Positions 47,601 to 59,600 of a DNA stretch of 64,000 nucleotides are shown here, in pieces. The number at the start of each line of letters is the position of its first letter. Within the stretch, counting starts at the first letter, position 1. Origin of the DNA: Branchiostoma belcheri (taxonomy: Eukaryota; Chordata; Leptocardii; Amphioxiformes; Branchiostomatidae). The DNA lies in the NCBI RefSeq assembly GCF_001625305.1, contig NW_017804420.1, forward strand, positions 1,566,761 to 1,630,760, given 5' to 3'. Below the pieces are notes generated by a model, which had not been told where the DNA came from, made no database searches, and saw only the letters and a program-made list of their open reading frames with translations. The translations under genes and the position numbers were made by a program.

Positions 47601-50600
47601 CTGCCTCCTATGTTGAAATAAAAAAAAACATGCACACATACCTCTAGCACACCCTTCTCTGTCTGTAGCCTCTCAGTGTACAGCTCCAGCTGTTCTAGGT
47701 GGATCTTGAGGTCAGTAATGGCTGACTGAAGGCAGGACTCATTCAGGGTTGGTCCTGAGATAGGCCCTCCCAGGCTGCTGTTTTGCAGGGCCTTCCTGTA
47801 GTGTTCTGGCACACACAAACATGTACACATGTATATATATTAGTCAGAGAAATGTTCTTATTTTTCAGGTGATCAACAATCTCTTTGTATACTGGTATGT
47901 TTACATCTCAAATAAGTGTGTTCCTAAATGAGTGACTAGGGCATGGTATTGGAAGGCCCATCCCTCTCTTCACCGCCTTTTACCTCCCCAACCAAAGTCA
48001 GGTACCTACTTGACACCTTGCATGGATCAAACCCAGGAATACCATAGATTGAACTGGGACCTTTTGTGTCCACTAGCCTAGTCACTCTGCCAATAAAGTG
48101 AAATGAAAGACAAAGTGAAATGTCTTTCTATACTTGGTCTGCATATACATATATAGCAGCAGCAGCAGCAGACCTACCTAGTTGCATGCTGTGTTCCTCT
48201 CTCATGATCTTGAGTCTGCCGTGCAGATTCTCCATGTCACGTCGAGCGCCCTCTAGCTGCTGGTTCTTCCTGCGCAGCTCCGTGCACAGCTCCATGTTGT
48301 GCTGCAGGGCTCGGGACAGCCTCTCATGCACATCCACACCCTGGTCATCATCACTAAAACTGGGCAGGGGGAGAAACACTAATGTCAAGTACACAAATGC
48401 TTTACTACACTGTCTATATTTAATGTTATATAGTAGGGCTATATGTTCTGAATGTGATTGTTCTAAATTTTGAAGCTATCTTCATCCCTTCTAAACATTA
48501 ATGTAAATCTGTAGGTACCAATTGTTTTGACTATATTGTATTGGATGTTTGCCTAAAGAAAGAATGCAGCTGAATGGTCCAACATAGAACTCAAATTTGA
48601 ATACAATTGTTGGAAGTAGCATTCCAGAACTGTGAACTTGCGGAATAATATATAATGAACAGGAAACAGACATGTACCTATGGGTCCTTTGACCAACTTG
48701 AGGTGAACCTGGAGTATTGTACACAGATGTAAGATCCAATGGTATTGGCTGGCATGACTCCAGTCCTAGCGAACCCGGTGACATCTTTTTTGACTTATAT
48801 TCCCTTCGCAAAACTGCATCTCTTAGTCGCCTCCAATGGATCTTGGGTGAGCTTTTCCCAGTGCTGTCATCACTCCCTCTTCTAAGCTGTGATATTTCAG
48901 GACTGCTGGCTGTTGTATCAGATGAACATTCCCCTCTGGAGGTCAAGCCAAGGGAAACATCTGGAAGGTTGGAAGTGTTTGGAACACTCTGCTGCCTTGG
49001 GTGAATAAACTGCCACTTGGTGGTCTTCTCAGAACGAAACAGTCTCTCGAACCTTGTCCTCTCCTTCTCTCTTCCAATTTTCTGCAGTTCTCTTTCCATT
49101 TTCTGTAATTCCTTTTCCTTCTCTCGTTCAATTCTCTGCTTCTCTTTCTCTCTCTCCTTCTCAATCTTCATCTTCTCTTTCTCAAATTTCAACCTTTCCT
49201 TCTCCAGCTTGGCTCTTTCCTTCTCTTCTTTCGTTCGTTCCTTCTTCTGTTTCCTGACCAACTCTGGACTTGCTGCTGGGGACACGTTTGTCAGCCTGAT
49301 AGTTGAACAAAGTTAAGAGAAAAACACAGGTTGATTATTTAAAATAAAAGCAATGTTAAACAGGGCTGTCATATTAACATGAAGAATGTGAGATAATGAT
49401 ACATACAAGCAAAAAGAGCAATCACATTCCAGGTCAACAGTTTAAACAATTTTTCCTGGTAACTATGTTATACAAAACTAGACCATTCCTTCTCAATGTA
49501 TGACTCTCTACATTCCCCTCTAAATCTAACAAGACTATTTTTGTTATTCCCCTCTGTGATCACTTCCCAACTTTCTTCCCTCAAGAAGACATCACGAATT
49601 CAATTCTTCCCACCTCTTCCTTTCCCAGTCTTGCAGTTTTTTTGGCGTAAGAGCTGCCGAAGCTCTTCTTCATGTCGTCCATGTTCATCATGTAGTCCCT
49701 GATGGAGCCGTGGGGGGTGGTGCTGGGGGTGGTGGTGGCAGAGGTGGACGTGCTGCTGTCTCCTGGAGTGGCTTCTAGAGAAAAACAATCATGGACGTGT
49801 AAGATACAGTAAAGCAGGTACGAGGGTCTACAAGGGGTGGATTCTGTAAGATCTGATATGGGATGTACGAGGGTCTATAAGGGGTGGATTCTGTAAGATC
49901 CAATACAGCTCTGCATGTGGGGGTGGTGGAGATCAAGCTTTACGGAAAATTAAGGACACTTAAGAGTAAATGAAGGAAGACAGCAACTCTAAACTGTAAA
50001 TGAAGTTGTTCTTGTGTACAGCTTTGGAAATTACATCATTGGGTTTGTCTTTTGCATTCATGGGTATCTGGCTAAACTAGTCTGTGGACAACAGAAGCTC
50101 CATCATGAATTTTGGGCTAAACATCACTTGACTACACGATACTGAAAATTATTCAATAACGCTTTACAGTGATTTCGGGCTAACAAATATGTTCACACTG
50201 GCATCCCCTCTCCCTCTAACAAGGTGACACTTTGCACATGATACAGACTTCACAATGTTTGCACCCCTCTCTTTCTTAAGTTTAAACCTGACAAGATATT
50301 TTGATAAGGTCCTAGGCCTTATACTGTCTGAATATGGCTGTCTGAAGGAGGCTGTGGATTAAGACTTCACATCATCTTCGTATCTGCAGAGGTGAAAATG
50401 TGCTCTGACCCAGACATAGCTGACATGTCACCTTGCCAACCTTAATCTGTCATGGGGTTTTAGGGAGCACACCCCAGTTTATTTTGGGTCAGTTTATTTT
50501 GGTTCTCAATTCCAGGCTGCACGTCCTCAAATCTAGTGTTCTAAGGTAGCAGTGATAAGGCAATCAGTGCTTATGAGTTAGTAGTCAGGGACAAGTTATT

Positions 50601-53600
50601 TGGTGTAAATGCACCCAGCTATTACCGTGTGAGGGGAAGTTATTTTCAATTTCACCTGACAAGATGTACAAGCGAAGTGTGGCGTGCATGACGTCTGCAT
50701 GGGATAGAGTGGGTTTTTAAAGAATTTTCCTCACAAACAGTCATTGTAACAGTGGCCCCCTATAGTCCCCATCTATTATCTATTAATAGTACTGCCAATG
50801 GCCAAGTCCTGAGATATTAAGATTACTTACATGCACTTTGAATACCCCACTCATGTNCCCTCTAACAAGGTGACACTTTGCACATGATACAGACTTCACA
50901 ATGTTTGCACCCCTCTCTTTCTTAAGTTTAAACCTGACAAGATATTTTGATAAGGTCCTAGGCCTTATACTGTCTGAATATGGCTGTCTGAAGGAGGCTG
51001 TGGATTAAGACTTCACATCATCTTCGTATCTGCAGAGGTGAAAATGTGCTCTGACCCAGACATAGCTGACATGTCACCTTGCCAACCTTAATCTGTCATG
51101 GGGTTTTAGGGAGCACACCCCAGTTTATTTTGGGTCAGTTTATTTTGGGTCTCAATTCCAGACTGCATGTCCTCAAATCTAGTGTTCTAAGGTAGCAGTG
51201 ATAAGGCAATCAGTGCTTATGTGTTAGTAGTCAGGGACAAGTTATTTGGTGTAAATGCACCCAGCTGTTACCGTGTGAGGGGAATTATTTTCAATTTCAC
51301 CTGACAAGATGTACAAACGAAGTGTGGCGTGCATGACGTCTGTATAGGATAGAGTGGGTTTTTAAAGAATTTTCCTCACAAACAGTCATTGTAACAGTGG
51401 CCCCCTATAGTCCCCATCTATTAGTACTGCCAATGGCCAAGTCTTGAGATATTAAGATTACTTACATGCACTTTGAATACCCCACTCATGTTCTTTATGT
51501 GCAAAAGGAAATTTATTAGAGATAAATGTGATGATAATGGTTAAAACTACCGCTAAAGAAGATGATAAATATTTGAGGAAAAATGTTGATTGCATGAGGG
51601 TAGAACTGCATTCCTAGGTACTGTGTACATAGTGCCAGGTATAAAAGGCATGCCGATAAGCAGACAGGTTAGACCAGGCACCTGAGCTGTGAACAACTGC
51701 ACACTCTTCTACTAACTTCCACCAAGTCCTCCAGATCCAAATATCCCGTACAGAGATCACTGCAATCAACTTCTTATTGCGGAAACGCACTTTTAAAACT
51801 TGTGACAGATTGTAGTTCCAAAGTTTTCGACATTGTTGTGCAGCCGAAATGTCAATCAAACTAGCGACAGTGTTCCTGGTCTCTGTCTCCATCTTCGCGT
51901 CCTTGTGCAGTGCCAAGCCTGCCCCAAGAGGTAAGTATATTCAACTCCTTACAAGACAGTTCCTATTCAGTGGTAGTTATGAAAAGCCAGCAAACTAAGG
52001 AGAGCTTTTTACAAAGCTTGAAAACAAATCATGGCAGAGCTAACTTCAACTCACTACTTGAGCTACTTGTGTATGTGTTGAAACTCTATCCATGGTTTAA
52101 AGAATATCCCACAAAATCAAGCATACAACAATCCATTGTAGATCCATCTTTTTTAGTTTGCTACGACAGACAGGAAATCTGCTCTCGCAAATGCTTTGTC
52201 ACAAAAACCTATAGCAGGATCTACGTGCTCATGTCAAAAGTGGAGGGATCTAAAGTATCATAACTTAAACATGGTGTTACAAAGGTAGAAATGTCCGATG
52301 GTATCAAGATGTATTCAAACTGCTGCATGTACATGAAGCTATAACACCTCTAAAGTGCATCTTATAATCACAGCAAATGAAAAGAAACAAAAATGGTGTT
52401 CCCAGTTTCTTTTTGTTCTTGTTTGTATGTTTCCATGATGACATCAACTGATGCCATGGTTGTCATGGCATCATTTTCATGCACTAAAATATACTTTGAA
52501 GTTGTTGACACTGGGTGAGAGGTATTCAGAATAGATGAGTTGCAATCTGCAGCTGCTATTTAATCACAAGTCTTGATCAAATAAAGCGAGGAATAATGGT
52601 GTATAATTATAATCCCAGTTTATCATCTTGTCCCAAACAAGGTGAAATGTGATATTTCTTGTTATTTGGCGCACAATTTATACCTGGGCTGCAATGTTTA
52701 TGCAGATCATTATTCACTTTATACAGGTAATTTCGAACAGTCAGGAAATTTTTCATTCTAGTAGATATCAAAGCGGTCCTTCGCCTTACATCCTGCTTAT
52801 GTGGCTGAGCCATCTACGTCTGTTGCCCACTACAACCGTGGCAATGTTTTCTACAATTTCGAAGTGGACAAACAGATATAAAATATAAAACCCGTAATTC
52901 TATCCTTCAGTCCCACCCATCTGGAGCTGTGCCGGAGGCCATGGCCTGCACCCTGACCCTGATGACTGCGGCCGGTTTTACCAGTGCTCCCCGGGACATC
53001 GACCCTTCCACATGTCCTGTCCGGCCGGGCTGCACTTTGACCCGGACCTGCTAGTCTGCAACCGGCCTGGATCCCTGGCGACGCCGTGTGTCTCCCAACT
53101 GGGACAGACTGACGGTAAGTTCATACCTGCTCTGACCTGTCACCGCCATAAAGTCGTGCAGCAAAACATGTAACTATGTTACCAAAGTCAGCCACCAAGT
53201 TGCCCAGTACGAGTCATCATTGGAAAGTTTGTGTCCTTTCTGGCATCATGTACAGGCATTAAAAACTATGATGAGCACCCTGTCCGTGGTACTCAACAGC
53301 CATCTAATAGGACAAGATACAGCTTACAACAGTCCTGTCCTTGGTATTTTCCAGCCATCCAATGTGGCATCCCGGCTGTCCAGTCTAGAGTATATCAGAA
53401 CCGGATTGTGGGCGGACACGAGGTGGTCCCCGGCAGCCAGCCCTGGGCAGTATCCTTCCAACACCCGCTCTACCCCCTGCCCAACTTTAACCTGTGTGGC
53501 GGTTCTCTCATCGCTCCCAACCTGGTGCTCACTGCAGCTAACTGTTTCAGACCGTAAGTATCAGTTATCCATTACCACTGAGGTGATGTGCAATGGCCAT

Positions 53601-56600
53601 GTTTTCTGGGTCGACACGTATTTTCTATCCTCAACATGCAGTTGTCTCCTTAACCTCCAAAATGTGTTAAGAAATAACTCCCCATTTGCTTAGAACATCC
53701 AACATTGCTGAAAAACATTACATCTTATAAGATGTAATGTTTTTCAGCAATGAGGTTTGCTGTTTCACTACTATCCATTTTCCCCCTCCCAGCCTTAGCA
53801 AACCGCAGACTGGTTGGGTGGCCATTCTCGGCGAGCACAACTTGTACGAAGACGAGGGACGCGAGCAGCACATCACAGTACAGGACATCATCGTTCACGA
53901 GGACTTTGCCTACGACAGGGTCACCAACGACATTGCGCTGATCCGGTTGTCACAGCCCGCTGACATGAACGACTGGGTCTCCCCTATCTGCCTACCAGAG
54001 GGAGGAGAGAAAGTTGAACATAATACAATCTGCACTGCTGTTGGCTGGGGCTACACCAAACCACTGGCCTTTGAAGGTAATAACAACTGCACTACTTCAA
54101 CCAAATCTACATTTCCACTCAACACAGAAAAGATTGACGGAATCTTTTTCGCATTAGATTGTACTGTGTGGATGGTATGAGTTATACAATGTGTGTGTTT
54201 CTTGTGTTGCTGTTTCTTTTCAATGTATCTCTTAATAATAGACAATTTTCTTCCCTACAGAATTCCAAACCGGAGACCTCCAGTCTCCCATCCTGCAGGA
54301 GATAGTGCTTCCCGTGGTGTCCAACATGAAATGCAACACAAAACTGCCTGACTACGACATCCAGCCAGAACAGATGTGTGCAGGGTATGAAGAGGGTGGC
54401 ATTGACACCTGTGTGGTGAGCTGTTGTTACACCGTTGTCTTTACAAAAGCATAACTTCTAGAAATGTCTCTTGTCACGTGGTAATCAACATGAAGTCATG
54501 TGACAAGAGAACTCCAAGATGAGATCTTTACTAGGTTGATGAAGAGACAGAGTGTGTCTTGTAAGCTCCCCAGAGTAGCTACTACTACTATTTGTTGTGT
54601 GTATCATTTAAAATATTTGTCAAAAGATATATATTTTTTTCTTTTCTATTCATTGATAGCAACTTATATGACATTTTTTGTCTCATTTCTAGGGTGACAG
54701 TGGTGGCCCCCTGGCATGTAAAGACAGTAGCGGCAGAATGACCATCCAAGGCATCACCAGTTTCGGGGACAAAGGCACATGCGCCCAAACCGCCAAGCCG
54801 AGTGTCTACAGCAGGGTGTCTGCCTTCGTCTCCTGGATACGGGAACACGTGACTGACCAGGAATGGGCCACCATTGGTTCATATGTGTGACATCATGAGA
54901 TTTAAAGGGCCTGCTCTCCCAACAACTATGTGTATTGTGCGATGGAACCTTTAGATCACTTCAATAGATGGCTTTAACCTCCTCCCTGTTAAAAACCTTT
55001 TAGCACTAAATGTGTATTGGTTACAGGATTAGGTGGCAGTGATAAGGCTTAGAGTTAATTGTCAGGGCTTGGTGGGACTAGCCTGGGTGCCATCCTATTT
55101 GTATGTCTAGTACCAGGGCTCACACATTCGCTCTCTAAAAAATAAAAACATGACAATAATGGGACGAAAAACGACTTGTTTCTTTTCAAGGAACCCATAG
55201 GCGGAGATAGTATTACATAATACCAATTTCATAAGGATAAAGTACTATACATTGTATGTGGGGCTGTAATGGTGATAGATAGAACACAGGGCGACAGTTC
55301 AGCCTCAGGGATCCTGACAAATTCATCTCTCCATATCACCAACTTGCCAGATACCAGCCTGTCCCTCAACACTGTCAGAGTACGCAAGGAAAGGAAATCC
55401 TTCACGTCTGTGTGTAGAAAACACTGAGGTCATGGCAGGAGTACGATGAGCAACGACAAACCTGCAGACTTGCTTACTCTACACCTGTCATGATCATTCC
55501 TGTGAACTTAGATGTTTCCAGACATTGTGATCCATAACAGAGCAGTACTGTTAGGGCAGGAGGAATGTTTGATGTGTCTGCCAGGGTGCCTCCTGAACCC
55601 AGGATGGCAACATGCCAATATCTGTCACACACTTCCCCTCTAAGGCCTCCGCCCAACTTCTTATCACCATCATACATAATAAGATTAAGAAACCATATCG
55701 CCATGGTTTCAGTACCTTGTACTGGCATTGATTACACCAAGAATAGGTTTTAAGGGTAATGTTTTCATGGTTGCGTTCTACTTTCCTTCAAAGTGTCTCC
55801 AAGCTCTGGAATCTCCAAGATGATAAACATCTGCTGAGGTTATGACTAACATGTGAATTCCAGGCAAATGTTGACGATAAAACTTGCTGCCAGCAGTATT
55901 GTATATTTTTTATAGATTCTCATCTTGTTTCACTTAAACGTTAAAGCCATTTTTCAAGATCTCTCACTACGACATGACAAGAAACCAAAACTACTGTTAC
56001 ACACTGTCTGTTTTTCTATGCCTCAACCCTGTTCAGGTAAGATGTCCCACTATGATAAGAACAATTCAGTGAATCTGTGACACCACCTATAACTTACCTC
56101 CTGTCTCAGTGTTCCCTTGCTGAGTGGTTACGTCCTTGGTGATGGCGTTGTTATCGGGCGTGACATGAAGGTTGGACGGCGGCGTGTCTGCCCTCTGGAC
56201 TACGGTGCCGCTATCGTTGGCCTGCTGCGGGGGTGAAACGGTGCTGCTCGCATCTGGACACAGACAAGATAAACAACGGAGAGACATGGTAGTGCTGCTA
56301 CACTGTGCAGGGCCACACTAGACTGGGACAAAGTAGCAACAGTCCGCTTCTTATATAGGGGAGAAATAGATGCCAATTAAGAAGTGCTCTTTGTGTGCCT
56401 GACCTAAACTCTAGAAGGTGGCAAAGCAGAATCAACCATTGTGAGGCCTGGTTGGAAAGGAGGCTGTGACGGAATGTGACATGTGTTGACTGTGATGTAC
56501 ATCTGCAGATGGAACCCATGGCAAAGTTTCAACAAGGAACCATTCATTGTTCACTTGGAAATATGCTAAGTAGGAAGGAACTCCATGAATACAAACCTCT

Positions 56601-59600
56601 GCCACAGAGTGAAAAAAAAATATACATATAAGTATAAAAAAGCCATTAACACATATTAAATGTAGTTTGACTCTTAAACAAAGCTTGACCCTTAAACAAA
56701 GCTCCTTATCTGTCTATGAAATAAATAGAAAACTTTTATAAGTGGTTTACTGTTGGAGACACACTTCCTGTTATCAAGTTACCTGGGGTCATCTCTCTAT
56801 AGGCCTTCATCATCCATTATTTTCCAATTATTGAAAATTCTCCATTAATTACTCACCATTTTTCCCCTAGGGCAGCATTAGAAGAAAAAATCAGAGAAAT
56901 TAGAATCGTGACTACATTGTACCTCTATTTTTCTGAAACAAGCTCCTAAATCTCTTGAAGTTGAAATTCAAAGGTGAGTAGGGCACTTATTCGAAGGATG
57001 CCCTGGGTTTCTAGTGATCACTAGCCAGCCAGAAACAGCCTGGAAAAGACTTATCAGTTCAAATGTATTGAGAAGACACTGACTGACATACTGTACCCAA
57101 GGCCTCAGGCTATCCAGGTGTGACATCAAAGAGCACTGACACTATGGAAAAACCTACTTCCTGACCATTTCACTTAATACAGTTTACAGTTCTAGTGTGT
57201 GAGGCCCTGGAATGGGTGCCATCTCTCACCAGGAATGGACTACAATGAAGTTCATGTCTCCCCCAGGAGACATCTCGCTCCTGTCTCTAATGAGGCAGTA
57301 CATCAGCTGCTGACACACAGTCATCCGACCTTGTCAACAGAGGTCACCACAGTCTGGCTCTGTGCAGTTGCACTTGGCAGCTGATGGCTGTGCAAGTCAG
57401 TAACTATCAATCAGAAAACTAAGACAGAAACCTTTCCTGCTCTTTTTTTGGGCCCGACAAAAAAGGATTCCTTACTGGGTTAATTTTTTTGTAGACTGAG
57501 TGAAGCAACAGGCTTGGTAGTTTAAAACTCAATTTCTGTTCTGTTAGTGAGCATTTTCCTTCCATATTGGTGTAAGACTGAACTACCACAGCAGTCAAAT
57601 GAATACATACTGTACATTTTCATTCACAAATGTTGTTATATAAATATTGGCTGTGGGGTCTAGACCTGTTACAGTGCAGCTAATAGTAATACTTAGATGG
57701 ATTTCAGGCTGCCAAAATTGGTCGGTCTGTTGCCAACTCTCAAAAAATCAACAGAAGTGAAACATGCAAGATCATGGCTGACATTCTGAACACATGAGGG
57801 AGAATGTGATTTATTCCCAGGCCAAGTCTGCTGAGACGTATTACTGTCAATGTGACCTTGGAGGTAATGAATTTTCCTGCATGCTGAAAACCAACTATGC
57901 TGTCTCATCTGAGTCAGAAGTTATCACAATTGTAATCAATATCCTTTTTGGAAAATATAACTCTTTCCAAACAAGTCCATCAAAACCTGTTGGTGCTCAC
58001 CTTTTTCTGCTAACAAGACAGAAGCACAAATATTCACATCATCGTCACACTGGGGACCTGATGTCTCAATAACCGCATGCATGCAGGTCTATTTTGATTA
58101 GCGTGTCAGGGTGCCTAAACTCCTTTCCAGGTTGCCAACAGTTTTCGGTTCCTGCCATTTTTGCCTTGATCTTTGTTAACCTTCCGAAATCTCGAGTTTC
58201 AGGTCTGAATTCCTGCTCGAAATACTTGGACCCTTTCAGGGATTGCCAGCCTTCTGGGGAGACAAAATAACAGCACAGGTCGTACATACCTGGTTTCCTG
58301 GGGAGTTGGGAGGCCCAGACCTGACCAAGAGGGAGTTTCCTTGGTAATTTCAACACTACATAGCTGGAATCCTTTGATTTTGTTTTCTGCCACCCACATG
58401 CTAGAACACCAGCTTGGATAATCATGTGACTCTATCCAATGTTGACAAAAGGAAGGCCTAAAGAAACATCATGTGTAAATCTGAACACAACACCTTAAAA
58501 CTGTATACATAGTATACATACTTTCTCACTTGTACTATAGTGCTTGTTGTTCTCTCTGAGAAATAAAATTTAGCCTTAATTCCCTAATATCAGGGTCAAA
58601 TATACACATTTGCTAGAAATTCGTAGTATCTTTTTCCATGCAATTTCTTATCTTCTTTCCTAAATAGGAAAAAATCTACATTATACTAGCAAACAATGTT
58701 TGATCATTTACTGTCGGAATTTAGGTCCATTCAGCATTCAAAGAAATTGGACTCTGCTCAGTGACAAATAAAGAATTTTTGTGAAATCTTTTACTAAAAT
58801 GCTGTTTAGCATCAAGGGTATAGAAACCAAGCAGTTAGTCTGAGTCTGCCACTGGGCAGCTGTCTGGTCCAAACAGGGCTTGTAGTCACATATTTCACAC
58901 TTGTGTAAGACTATTTCTGTCTACAAAACTTTCACGTCTGTCTCTACATGTATGTCTGGGGCTTTCATGCACAGAAAACTGAGCTTCAAAGTCAGTGAAC
59001 TTTTGACAGGCAAGGCACAAAGGGCAACTACATGTAGGAATGAATGAATGTTGACAATATTTTTCAAAAGAAATAATCATACACTCATACATTGCTGTGT
59101 AAGCATATCAACAACTTATCATAAAACATCTGGCCCCTAAAACTTTTGAAACTCCATAATATTTTGCTGCTTTTGACAAGAAAATGCCAGCCAATTCAAA
59201 GTGTTAAAGAAACAATAATTTGAAAATTGCATGAATATACATGTAAATTCTAAATTTTTGAGAAGAGTTAGCTTTATAACCCAGCTAGATCACCCAATGA
59301 TCCCTATTCAAAGCTAAGGAAGCCTCTGTAGATACATGAGAAGCTAACTGTTATGTCAAGTGGTAAATATTATGATAACGGAGGATGCCAGATTTCTCAG
59401 ATCGTGCATGTGTCTGGTGCATATGTCTCGCCGGTTGCAAGAGTTTGGTTCACCACTAGGTCATTTCCTCTCACCAGTTGAAGTCACCACCTTGGAATCT
59501 TGTGGCCCAATGCCACACATCTTACCAAGTGTTGAAACACACACAGTTAGGCAAATGTTTTCCTTTCACCAGCCTTCCTTTCACCACCATTTCATTACAC

